Positions 8,230-15,682 of a stretch of DNA of 36,450 nucleotides are shown here, piece by piece. The translations under genes and the position numbers were made by a program. Position 1 is the first letter of the stretch. The number at the start of each line of letters is the position of its first letter. The notes beneath the pieces are model-generated. The model was not told the origin of the DNA. It was given only the letters and a program-made list of their open reading frames with translations, and searched no databases. Location of the stretch: contig PKZC01000141.1 of NCBI GenBank assembly GCA_003132905.1, forward strand, positions 4,269 through 40,718, in the 5' to 3' direction. This DNA is from Bryobacterales bacterium. GTDB lineage: Bacteria; Acidobacteriota; Terriglobia; Bryobacterales; Bryobacteraceae.

Positions 8230-8567
8230 TGAATCGCCCTGTTGGTTACCCAGTTCACTACCATATTGACGGCTTGAGCAGAATGTTGCTTGGCTCGGCG
8301 TTCGATTTCGCGACCTCTAGCCTCAGCTTGTTCCAGCCGATTCTTCATCTCAACGGCGGCGTGGGACTCGGCTTCGTCCAACTTGGAGCGCAGAAGAGTC
8401 GCTGCCTCCTGGCGAACGGCGTCGACAGATTGCTTGGCCTGCTCGCGAGCTTTGGCGATGGTTGCCTCCGCGTTCTCTTCGGCGGCCTTCAGGATTTCCC
8501 GCGCGTGATTTTCGGCATCGAGCAGGCGCTTGAGCGTGCTTTGTGCTGGAGATGCTTCAGGCATCAT
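8226..8567 (-). CDS. atpH: V/A-type ATP synthase subunit H/G (peripheral stalk helix)
   Basis: This short, almost wholly helical, charged protein (114 residues from the ATG at 8567) has the look of the stator subunit H (also called G): LLDAENHAREILKAAEENAEATIAKAREQAK followed by further Ala/Glu/Arg heptads to about residue 95. It would pair with the coiled coil of subunit E. A second ATG one codon later and an upstream GTG-type extension to 8618 are possible, but the extension adds a poorly conserved basic tail. It is the first gene of the operon, as G is in Thermus. Sequence alone cannot separate it from other short coiled coils; the assignment leans on its place in the operon. Confidence 0.82.
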   Translation of the reverse strand: MMPEASPAQSTLKRLLDAENHAREILKAAEENAEATIAKAREQAKQSVDAVRQEAATLLRSKLDEAESHAAVEMKNRLEQAEARGREIERRAKQHSAQAVNMVVNWVTNRAIH

Positions 8568-8646
8568 TTTACGCTTGCCCCCTGGACTGACCGTTCGCTG
8601 CAAAACTGTCGACCGCACAACGACTGCGACGCATGTTCATGGCCGG

Positions 8647-8685
8647 ACCCGGGGGAGTCGGCTAGCTTAGGTTTGCTCCCCGGGT
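8647..8685. other. Inverted repeat upstream of the V-ATPase operon
   Basis: The arms ACCCGGGGGAG (8647-8657) and CTCCCCGGGT (8676-8685) pair with one bulged G around an 18-nt loop. They lie about 80-120 nt upstream of the first ATPase gene, in the 270-bp gap between it and the divergent PEP-CTERM gene. This could be a 5' leader structure or a terminator for read-through. No U-tract follows on either strand, so a classical intrinsic terminator is unlikely. No confident promoter was found in the gap; TATACT at 8793 on the plus strand has no -35 partner at normal spacing. Confidence 0.5.
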
Positions 8686-8839
8686 GCCTGAAACCATTAT
8701 GCGGCCTGCGCAACCATTACAGCTGTAGTAGTCCTGGGACCAATGCGTCCGTGATTCTGAATTAACATCGCGGTTTGAAACCTGAAGGGATGTATACTTG
8801 GCGTGACCTTAAGTCCGTGCTCAGATTTTAGGAGAAATC

Positions 8840-9565
8840 ATGAAACTAAGAACCATCGCGGCGGTTGGTTTCACAATGATTTTCGCCCTTCTGGCAAGTC
8901 CTGCATATGCTAGTGCCGTGGCATGTGCCAGCGGAAACCTTTCAACAATTGATGGCACAACCTGCGATATTGGCAATTTGCAATTCAGCTTCCTTGAGTT
9001 CGTCGGCACGCCTTGGACTGACGGCGATTTCAGCTTTACGGTCCTATCCAATGGCTTCGAGCTTTCTGGCCCTCCCGCACAAACAGTCACAGCCCCGGCT
9101 AATGGTTCGGTGACTGATGGCGCCGAATTGTTCTATAGTTTCACGGATCTCACTGCCGGTAACGCAATCACGGCTGTACAAATCTCCGGAGGTAACCCCT
9201 CCGCGTCAGGTTCCGGGTCCTTCTCTTCTGCTCTGAACTCCCTTGTCGTCGGCGGCAACGAAGACTCACTCGCCACTAGCAACGAAGTCGACGACAAAAA
9301 CGGCACAATTTATTATTATCTGGGCTTCAATTCCTTTCAGGGCCCAGTCTTCTCCGGCGGCGGCGTGGCCACTCCCTTCTACTTATCCGCGACCGACGGC
9401 GACACCGCGAGTATCGACAGTACAACCACTTCCTTTACCTTTACCACCGGCCCGGCCTCGCTGCCCCCTCCGCCAGTTCCAGAGCCGCGCTTACTAGCCC
9501 TGCTCAGCATCGGCGTTCTGGTGATGGCAGGCACGGCTAAACGCAGAATGCGTCGCCAAGAATAA
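8840..9565 (+). CDS. PEP-CTERM anchored exported protein
   Basis: This 241-residue protein has a Sec signal peptide (MKLRTIAAVGFTMIFALLAS-PAYA, cleavage near residue 25) and a C-terminal PEP-CTERM sorting signal: PVPEPRLLALLS, a hydrophobic helix, then basic KRRMRRQE (residues 210-241). In the family an exosortase recognises and cleaves this tail. The body is rich in Gly, Ser, Thr and Asn, with CASGNLSTIDGTTCDIGNLQ near the N-terminus, where two cysteines may form a disulfide. No enzyme motif was seen. The start is supported by AGGAG at 8830-8834, 5 nt before ATG. No exosortase gene lies in the window. Substrate or surface function is unknown. Confidence 0.9.
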   Translation: MKLRTIAAVGFTMIFALLASPAYASAVACASGNLSTIDGTTCDIGNLQFSFLEFVGTPWTDGDFSFTVLSNGFELSGPPAQTVTAPANGSVTDGAELFYSFTDLTAGNAITAVQISGGNPSASGSGSFSSALNSLVVGGNEDSLATSNEVDDKNGTIYYYLGFNSFQGPVFSGGGVATPFYLSATDGDTASIDSTTTSFTFTTGPASLPPPPVPEPRLLALLSIGVLVMAGTAKRRMRRQE

Positions 9566-9599
9566 TGACCCACTCTCCATCAGCGCGGTGCTGACGACA

Positions 9600-9931
9600 T
9601 CAAAATAGAGGATTAAATCGAGCCCTCGCCACGAAGCGCCGCGGCGCTGGTCCGACGTAGTTGAATGGGAAGCAAATGATCAGCGTGGCGATGGCTTCCA
9701 TTTTCGGCGCAGTCAACCTGATACCCTCCGATTCCACTACTTCGAGGGATTCGACCGTATAGCTGAAGGGCCCCTAGTGGTAACGATCTGTACTGTATCG
9801 CCCTTCTCCAGTTCGCGCAAGGGTCGAAAGAATGTGTGTCGAAAGAATGTGGGTCGAAACAATGTGTCACGATGCGCGATCACAACAAAGTTTCCCATTT
9901 GTCCTTCCGCGTTGTAGCCTCCACCAAATCG
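9600..9931 (-). pseudogene. Decayed sortase (class D/E-like) gene fragment
   Basis: Two minus-strand frames together give a recognisable sortase core. The upstream frame reads GNFVVIAHRDTLFRP (catalytic-type His codon at 9872-9874), an extra PTFFRHTFFRP stretch, then LRELEKGDTVQIVTTRG. A one-base loss near 9768-9773 shifts the frame to FSYTVESLEVVESEGIRLTA and then ATLIICFPFNYVGPAPRRFV, with the catalytic-type Cys codon at 9672-9674 and the Arg of the active site. An in-frame TAA at 9932-9934 closes the frame just before the fragment, and no N-terminal membrane segment remains. The gene is thus 5'-truncated, frameshifted and carries an internal repeat expansion. Sortases cleave LPxTG-like tails and are not the exosortases that process PEP-CTERM proteins, so the neighbour is not an obvious substrate. 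Confidence 0.8.
9823..9867. repeat. Triplicated 15-bp unit in the sortase remnant
   Basis: Three head-to-tail 15-bp units occupy 9823-9837, 9838-9852 and 9853-9867: gtcgaaagaatgtgt, gtcgaaagaatgtgg and gtcgaaacaatgtgt. On the minus strand they encode repeated (H/P)TFFR-like pentapeptides just after the catalytic histidine. The family normally has one copy (DTFFRPLR). This is replication slippage within a decaying gene. Confidence 0.93.
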
Positions 9932-9969
9932 TTACTCAAACTGTTCGATACTCAGAAGAGGACTAAACC

Positions 9970-10494
9970 ATGACCGCATCCACCGAAACCGCGATTCTTG
10001 GCGGCGGCTGCTTTTGGGGTATGCAGGATCTGCTGCGCCGCTATCCAGGCGTGATTTCCACACGCGTAGGCTATACGGGCGGCGACGTGCCCAACGCCAC
10101 CTACCGCAATCACGGAACTCATGCCGAAGCGATCGAGATTATCTTCGATCCTCAAAAGATCACGTATCGCAAGCTCCTGGAATTCTTTTTCCAGATTCAC
10201 GACCCCACCACTCTCAACCGGCAAGGCAACGACAAGGGCGCCAGTTATCGTTCCGCCATCTTTTACACGAACCCGGAACAGCAGCGGATTGCGATCGACA
10301 CCATCGCCGACGTCAACGCCTCCGGACTTTGGCCGGGCAAGGTGGTTACCGAAGTAGCCCCGGCTGGTCCGTTCTGGGAGGCGGAGCCAGAGCATCAGGA
10401 TTACCTGGAACATTATCCCAATGGCTACACGTGCCACTTCGTTCGACCCGAATGGAAGCTTCCCATCCGAGCCGAAGCGCGCCGAGCTGGTTGA
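9970..10494 (+). CDS. msrA: Peptide methionine sulfoxide reductase MsrA
   Basis: This 174-residue enzyme reduces methionine-S-sulfoxide in proteins and free Met, repairing oxidative damage in the cytosol with thioredoxin as electron donor. The catalytic motif GGGCFWG has the nucleophile Cys14. Conserved blocks follow: [51 protein letters not shown] and YRSAIFY. A candidate resolving cysteine is Cys155 (GYTCHF). No signal peptide is seen, and there is no fused MsrB domain. AGAGGA lies about 8 nt before the ATG. Length is normal (about 170-180). It is followed by an unrelated hydrolase gene after 62 nt. Confidence 0.97.
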   Translation: MTASTETAILGGGCFWGMQDLLRRYPGVISTRVGYTGGDVPNATYRNHGTHAEAIEIIFDPQKITYRKLLEFFFQIHDPTTLNRQGNDKGASYRSAIFYTNPEQQRIAIDTIADVNASGLWPGKVVTEVAPAGPFWEAEPEHQDYLEHYPNGYTCHFVRPEWKLPIRAEARRAG

Positions 10495-10556
10495 AACCCG
10501 ATAGAGCAGATGACCCTTTGCTCCCGAGTGTTCGCGGTGATAGTCTCGTTGACTAT

Positions 10557-11597
10557 ATGGCCATCCGAAACGACTCGCCCTCACGCCGCACCCTCCTGAC
10601 CGGCGCTGGTATTGGTTTAGGTTCCGGTCTGCTGGCTCAATCCGCTCTCGCCGCACGCGCCGAAACGGCGGCCAAAATCTGGAGTAACGAATATTGGGCC
10701 AAGAAGGCCGCCGCGGAAGGCGACGTCTCGCTTTACATTTATCGTAAGCGCGCGAGCGCGCCGAAACCCGGACAAGCGCCGCTTCCGGTCCTATTCCTGG
10801 TGCATGGCTCCTCGGTATCCTCGCGCCCCAGCTTCGACCTCACCGTTCCAGGCCACGGCGAATACTCGGTCATGAACACGTTCGCCCAATTCGGCTTTGA
10901 CGTGTGGACCATGGATCACGAAAACTATGGCCGATCCAGCCGCACCAACAGTAATTCCGATATCGCCAGCGGCGTTGAGGATCTGAAAGCTGCCGTGGAA
11001 CTAGTGGCGCGCGAAACGGGCCAATCGAAAATTCACATCTTCGGCGAGTCTTCCGGCGGCCTCCGGGCCGGCGCCTACGCCATGTCCTACCCGGAACGCG
11101 TCGATCGGCTGGTCCTGGCCGCCTTCACTTACAAAGGAGAAGGCTCACCCACCTTAACCGAACGCGCCAAGCAGCTGGATTACTATCGCACCCACAACCG
11201 CCGCCTGCGCGATCGCGCCATGATCGGGACCATATTTACGCGCGATAAAGCCGGCACTTCCGATCCGGCGCTGGCCGAGTTCGTTGCCGATCAGGAGCTG
11301 AAATTTGGGGACCAGGTTCCCACCGGCACCTATCTCGACATGACCGCGCATCTTCCCGTGGTTGACCCGGTAAAGGTGCTGGCGCCCGTGCTGCTCATTC
11401 GTGGCGAGTACGACGGAATCGCCACGGTGGAAGACCTGCTGGCTTTTTACAAGCAGCTCCCCAATGGAGACCGCCAGTTCGTAATTCTACCGGGTATGGC
11501 GCACTCGGTAGTTTCCGGACTCAACCGCCAGCTATTCTGGCACGCCATGCGGGCATTTCTCACCATGCCGGCCCCAACCGCTCCGCCCTCGGCATAG
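10557..11597 (+). CDS. Tat-exported alpha/beta hydrolase
   Basis: The 346-residue frame from ATG 10557 begins with a twin-arginine signal (SPSRRTLLTGAGIGLGSG, cleavage near ALA-ARA, about residue 33). It is an alpha/beta hydrolase: the oxyanion strand is VLFLVHGSS (residues 78-86), the nucleophile elbow GESSG has Ser165, the acid is probably Asp286 (IRGEYDG) and the base His316 (GMAHSVV). Export folded through Tat suggests an extracytoplasmic esterase or lipase; the substrate is unknown. A longer frame upstream only overlaps msrA and is not used, because the Tat signal defines the start. It may be co-transcribed with msrA (62-nt gap). Length and motifs look intact. Confidence 0.9.
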   Translation: MAIRNDSPSRRTLLTGAGIGLGSGLLAQSALAARAETAAKIWSNEYWAKKAAAEGDVSLYIYRKRASAPKPGQAPLPVLFLVHGSSVSSRPSFDLTVPGHGEYSVMNTFAQFGFDVWTMDHENYGRSSRTNSNSDIASGVEDLKAAVELVARETGQSKIHIFGESSGGLRAGAYAMSYPERVDRLVLAAFTYKGEGSPTLTERAKQLDYYRTHNRRLRDRAMIGTIFTRDKAGTSDPALAEFVADQELKFGDQVPTGTYLDMTAHLPVVDPVKVLAPVLLIRGEYDGIATVEDLLAFYKQLPNGDRQFVILPGMAHSVVSGLNRQLFWHAMRAFLTMPAPTAPPSA

Positions 11598-11616
11598 CAT
11601 CTCGGAAATGGGCTCG

Positions 11617-12085
11617 TCAGCCCTGGGCCGACACCTTACGCATGCGCCAAGAGGCGAACAGAACAAGCATCGGAACCATCAGTAGAAGCGACGTTGGCTC
11701 GGGCGTCTGCGCCAGCGGAGTGGAGTCGAAGGTGATGCTTCCGTCATTCGAAGCTACTGAGTAGGAGGTTACGAAGTTATAGCTCAGCCCTCCGATCTCG
11801 AGCGCCGGCAGTGGGGAATTCAAATTAAAGGACAGGTTATTCAACGTGCCGCTGCTAAAGTCCGCAGTCGATTTTTGGCTCTCGTCAGCCAGGCTGAAAG
11901 TATCGCCGTCAGACATCGTGAAACTCAGTCCGACCAAATCCAAGGTAGAGGAGGTGACCGTGCCGCCTTCGCTAGCGCTATAGGATCCCGTGGTTGGGAG
12001 GGGCGTAGAAAGAGTCAGCAGTCCAGTGCCTCCGATCGCCCCCCTTGCGGAACCAGCGTCAGAGAATAGATGGTGATGATCCGTC
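11617..12085 (-). pseudogene. Decayed PEP-CTERM protein gene
   Basis: The 3' part encodes a typical PEP-CTERM tail, TPEPTSLLLMVPMLVLFASW then RMRKVSAQG, after a beta-rich body (VGLSFTMSDGDTFSLADES). The same frame continues upstream through LLTLSTPLPTTGSYSASEGG without any ATG. At a six-C run (12039-12044) coding similarity switches frame: the 5' side reads IYSLTLVPQGG, the 3' side AIGGTGLLTL. No start codon or signal peptide remains before the next gene ends at 12101. The gene therefore looks 5'-truncated and frameshifted. A short product starting at a TTG at 11943 is possible in principle but would lack a signal peptide. Confidence 0.7.
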
Positions 12086-12100
12086 TTTCAAGATTTTCTC

Positions 12101-13810
12101 TTAGGCGGGAGCAGTGTACTTTTGAAGGATCATCTCTTTGATACGCTGCCTGCTTTCTTGGTCCGGCAAGCTCGCGTCTTTCTCCACGCCTTCAATCTGG
12201 TCAGCCAGCTCGGAATCCTTCACAGAGGATCGAAGCCACTTTGAGTAATCGCCTTGCCTGAGGTGAAACAACCAGGTCTTCTGATCCACGCCCTCGGCGA
12301 GTTGCACAAAAGTGTTCAGATTCTGCGCTCTCAGGTTCATTTCGCCATCCGACCCCTTGAAATAGAAGCTGCGGTCTGGTTCTAATTCGCCTTCGGCATA
12401 CTTTCGCCTGTGCCGCTGGTGTTCATTGCGGCTTGGCTCCGCCTTCATATTGGCAATCACGCGATTTTCGTCGCGGAACCATACCAATGCCTCCCCAGGC
12501 GCAAGGTCGTGCGATGGCGCTTCCGGACTCTCGACGCCAATTGTCTTGGCGAACTCGTCCAAGATGACCTTTGGCCCGTGGCCCACAACGATCACCGTAT
12601 TGATCTCACTGAGCGCGGCTGGAGACACATGCTCCGGGTGAACGGTGATGAGCAAAATATTGCTCAGTTGTTTGGTGAGCTCCCCAGACGATGGCGCCCA
12701 ATGGGTTGGCAGCACATGATGCGCCTCATCGATTGCAAGCCAGTGCGGGCGGCCCGTGCGCAAGCGCAGTTCCTGGAGCTCGGCAATCAGGGAGGAAAAA
12801 CAATCGGGTCGGTCCGAAGGCGAAACTGCAACCAGGTTCACGATTACTTGCGCCGCGGGGTCCTCCAACGCCTGCTTTAACTCTTTTATGGAAGGGGCTT
12901 GCTTCTCATCTCCTACTGTCCGGCAACCCGGAAGGTTTTCGTAATCGCCTTCTGGATCGATCAAGCACATCTGGTACTTCGCATCGAGAATTCGTTCCAG
13001 AATTCCTGTTACCAGTGTGGACTTGCCACTGCCAGATTGGCCGCAAACCAGCACATTCCGGCCGTAGCGGGGCAAAGTGATGGCCTGCCCGTCTACCTTG
13101 CCAATGAGAAAGGGCTCACCCCTCAATCCATGGTCCAGCTCGGCAAGATCGCTTGCGATCAGCTTATCCATAAGTTCCACGACGCCAGCCCCGCGCTCCC
13201 CTTGAGTGACGAAGTCGGCCCTTTCCTTGAGCGCCGGAATCGCATTGGCCACCGCTATGGAGCACTCGCAGCTTTCAAGAAAGGCATGATCGTTTTCTGC
13301 ATCGCCGACGGCGGCGACGTTGTGCGAGGAAAGTTTAAGCTCATTGAGCGCCGCGCACAGACCAGTCATCTTGTTTATGCCCGGAGGCAGCACCATAACC
13401 GCTTCTTTATTGAAGATGATCTGTAGCTCCAAACCGGAGTCCCGAATCGCCTCCATCACCTGCGTCTCGTAAGGGTGCCATGTCGCGACAATGACATCCC
13501 CCACGCTGATGCCCTCAACCCCCCGCTGTCTAAGACTGTCGATGAAGCTTTGCGGCGGCCGATCGGCAACTGTGCGCTTCTCGCGAGTGGCTGGATTGTA
13601 GAGTACGGCGCCGTTCTCGGCCACCACCCGCTCACAAAGATCCAGCCGGGGAAAAACATTTTGTAAATCGGCCAGTTCCCGGCCAGTGACGAGAATAAGT
13701 TTGCGGCCCGAATGAATCAGGCGCTGGATGGCCCGAATGGTGGAATCGTCCACAACGCCGTCATGAGCCAGCGTTCCGTCATAATCAGAGGCCAGAGCCA
13801 AGTATCGCAT
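12101..13810 (-). CDS. HAD-IIB phosphatase fused to HerA/DUF87-type ATPase
   Basis: This 569-residue protein has two parts. Residues 1-225 are a Cof-type HAD phosphatase: motif I DYDGT (Asp9, Asp11), motif II VTGR (41-44) and motif IV GDAEND (169-174) with a C2-type cap between. Residues 235-450 are an ATPase: Walker A GQSGSGKST (257-265) and Walker B LAIDEAHH (358-365), with MCLIDPEGDYENLPG between them, as in HerA/FtsK-like DUF87 proteins. The C-terminal 120 residues are charged and helical. All catalytic residues of both halves are visible. The HAD half should hydrolyse a phosphate ester; the substrate and the role of the ATPase are unknown. It lies 69 nt downstream of the tRNA-Ser 3' end on the same strand. 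Confidence 0.85.
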   Translation of the reverse strand: MRYLALASDYDGTLAHDGVVDDSTIRAIQRLIHSGRKLILVTGRELADLQNVFPRLDLCERVVAENGAVLYNPATREKRTVADRPPQSFIDSLRQRGVEGISVGDVIVATWHPYETQVMEAIRDSGLELQIIFNKEAVMVLPPGINKMTGLCAALNELKLSSHNVAAVGDAENDHAFLESCECSIAVANAIPALKERADFVTQGERGAGVVELMDKLIASDLAELDHGLRGEPFLIGKVDGQAITLPRYGRNVLVCGQSGSGKSTLVTGILERILDAKYQMCLIDPEGDYENLPGCRTVGDEKQAPSIKELKQALEDPAAQVIVNLVAVSPSDRPDCFSSLIAELQELRLRTGRPHWLAIDEAHHVLPTHWAPSSGELTKQLSNILLITVHPEHVSPAALSEINTVIVVGHGPKVILDEFAKTIGVESPEAPSHDLAPGEALVWFRDENRVIANMKAEPSRNEHQRHRRKYAEGELEPDRSFYFKGSDGEMNLRAQNLNTFVQLAEGVDQKTWLFHLRQGDYSKWLRSSVKDSELADQIEGVEKDASLPDQESRQRIKEMILQKYTAPA

Positions 13811-13879
13811 GGCCTGTTAGACGCAGGTCTCTGGCAAATCTGTTCGCTAGGAAATTGAAGCGACCGGAAAGCGTAAGTC

Positions 13880-13972
<93 letters not shown>

Positions 13973-14019
13973 GTTTTCAACCCATCTGAAATGTATGAGT
14001 TGTGGTCGTTGTTACTGCA

Positions 14020-14232
14020 TTATACCGCGACTTTCTTCTTCATCGGGACCACTGTACCCGTTTTTTCACTGCTTGTTGCATCTGCATGGTCACCGGTGCC
14101 GTTCAGCCTTTCCACCGCCTGGCGTTTTGCGTCATCGTTCGAGTGTGCATAACGCATCGTGGTCTTGATGTCCGAATGCCCGAGTAGCCCCTTCACCGTG
14201 ACGATATCAACTCCGTCTCGCGTGAGCCGGGA
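14020..14232 (-). pseudogene. Tyrosine recombinase (phage integrase) C-terminal remnant
   Basis: About 70 codons on the minus strand match the end of a tyrosine recombinase: SRLTRDGVDIVTVKGLLGHS then DIKTTMRYAHSNDDAKRQAV. The His box (LLGHS) and the catalytic Tyr (MRYAH) are present. The Arg-Lys-HxxR part and the whole DNA-binding N-terminus are missing. Similarity begins abruptly about 10 nt after the Argonaute stop codon, so the Argonaute module seems to have replaced or interrupted the 5' part. The fragment lies about 50 bp from the tRNA-Ser gene. Confidence 0.8.
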
Positions 14233-14242
14233 AGGTTTGGCA

Positions 14243-15682
14243 TTACATGTAAGAGCTATACAACGGGCTGGCACTCTCATTAGGTCCGATATATTTGAGG
14301 ATCTTGCCAACCCTCTTAGCGGCTTGAATAGTAATCGGCATCGAGTTATCGAACTCGGTATTGTTCCAGTTCATTTTGGTGAGCGCCAGAACTTCTTTGG
14401 TGATATCCGAAATCGACCTGTCGGAATCCACGGCAATCACATCCAACGGCCTTGGCACATACATTCCAGGGTAAGTTTGAAAGAAATCAACCCCTCCACG
14501 GGAGTAGAGGATCGCCTGGTCTTCATCTACCTCTATCGCCGTCCCCCGGAGCGGGGGATAGAGGCCAACGCGGAAAAGTCGCGTATACGATTTTGAGATA
14601 TTCACGAGGTCGTACAGGTCGATATCTTTCTCCTCGATGCCCCTAACGAACCCCCCGACTTCCTCCTCGTCAAAGCCGGATGTCTTGTGCACGACAACGC
14701 GCGCAGGCATTGTCTTATGTTCATTACGATAGGCAGCGAGCGCGTCTGTTATCAGCTTGTGGGCGCCGTCGTCGGTCATATGGATGTCACGGTCATTCTT
14801 GGCAATCTTCGCCTGGCTGCCACGGACGATCAAGCCCTGGCCGCGTTCGTTGAAAACCTGCGCGGAACTGGTAAAAATCATCGAGCCGTCGAGTGTCTTG
14901 TAAAAGCTCACGCCGACGAAACAGCAGGTAAGGTCAGCCTCGTCGCGGATCAGACGCCAAGGGGCTCCTCCGGCTTTGTAGTAAAGGGCGGTGTGGAAGT
15001 TCCACGCGCGTGTCGCTGGGTCTTGTAGCTTGCGGATATCAGTCTTCTTTTTGCGCTTCTTCCGCCGTATACTCTCCGAGTAAGTCATGGGAAGCACGAT
15101 CTGGATGGGTTTCATGCGCTGAATTTGCATGGCGCGGGCTTTCAAGAGGTCATGAAAATCCTGGTCCAACGTCTCTGGTGCATCTCCGTCTTCCGACTGG
15201 GATTCATCTGGATCTATGAGGTCGAGCGCCTCAATAGGCAGTGCACATATAACCACGGATGAGCCGCGATCGGAGCACGCCTCCGCCTCCTTGATGTAGA
15301 TGTCCGCGAGCTCCGTGATGAACTTGTTGTAGCCCTTCAGGTCCACCGACTTTGGGAGGTCGCGTGTGGAGACCTGGCGCTCAAGGCGCGAATCGAAGAC
15401 CAGCTTCGCGTCATATGGCGTATCCTCACCAAAACCGGGGAATGAAGGGAAGAGATTAGGCTGGTTTGAAGATTTAGCCTCAATACCCTTTGCACAAAGG
15501 TCAAGCCATCCCCGCAGATCGGAAATGTTGCGCTCGGTTCCAACAATGCCGAGTGGGATTGCCTTGGGCGCGAGTTTGTCCCGGTAGTCTAAAGGCTTGT
15601 GGTTCGAGATACCGAAGCGGATGTCGATGTGGCGCCCTTGCCCGAACTGCAGTTCGGGCTCCCGTATGAAAAATGGTCTCAT
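14243..15682 (-). CDS. Short prokaryotic Argonaute (MID-PIWI), SPARDA subunit
   Basis: The start chosen is the ATG at 15682, which overlaps the upstream stop as ATGA and gives 479 residues, the usual size of short pAgos. The upstream frame extension is discarded. The protein has MID and PIWI domains only. Typical short-pAgo features are CCFVGVSFYK (about 253-262), ARVVVHKTSGFDEEEVGG (327-344), MYVPRPLDVIAVDSD (407-421) and the C-terminal ALTKMNWNNTEFDNSMPITI. At the first PIWI catalytic position, where slicing Argonautes have Gly-(Ile/Phe)-Asp, this protein has Gly257-Val258-Ser259, so it should not cleave targets. In the family the protein binds a guide RNA and target DNA and activates its partner effector, here the DUF4365-APAZ protein encoded just upstream. 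Confidence 0.9.
   Translation of the reverse strand: MRPFFIREPELQFGQGRHIDIRFGISNHKPLDYRDKLAPKAIPLGIVGTERNISDLRGWLDLCAKGIEAKSSNQPNLFPSFPGFGEDTPYDAKLVFDSRLERQVSTRDLPKSVDLKGYNKFITELADIYIKEAEACSDRGSSVVICALPIEALDLIDPDESQSEDGDAPETLDQDFHDLLKARAMQIQRMKPIQIVLPMTYSESIRRKKRKKKTDIRKLQDPATRAWNFHTALYYKAGGAPWRLIRDEADLTCCFVGVSFYKTLDGSMIFTSSAQVFNERGQGLIVRGSQAKIAKNDRDIHMTDDGAHKLITDALAAYRNEHKTMPARVVVHKTSGFDEEEVGGFVRGIEEKDIDLYDLVNISKSYTRLFRVGLYPPLRGTAIEVDEDQAILYSRGGVDFFQTYPGMYVPRPLDVIAVDSDRSISDITKEVLALTKMNWNNTEFDNSMPITIQAAKRVGKILKYIGPNESASPLYSSYM

Noticed and set aside
8646..8690. Intrinsic terminator before the V-ATPase operon
   Set aside because: The hairpin is strong, but no U-tract follows on either strand, and its position is upstream of the first gene of each divergent unit.
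9823..9867. CRISPR-like array
   Set aside because: The three 15-bp units are directly adjacent with no spacers, and no cas genes are nearby.
9613..9870. 85-residue minus-strand frame with SFD repeats
   Set aside because: It is the third frame of the sortase remnant. Its repetitive HSFD look comes from the 15-bp repeats, not from a real protein.
10014..10556. Long open frame upstream of the Tat hydrolase
   Set aside because: It is a shadow of msrA in another frame. The hydrolase begins with its Tat signal at 10557.
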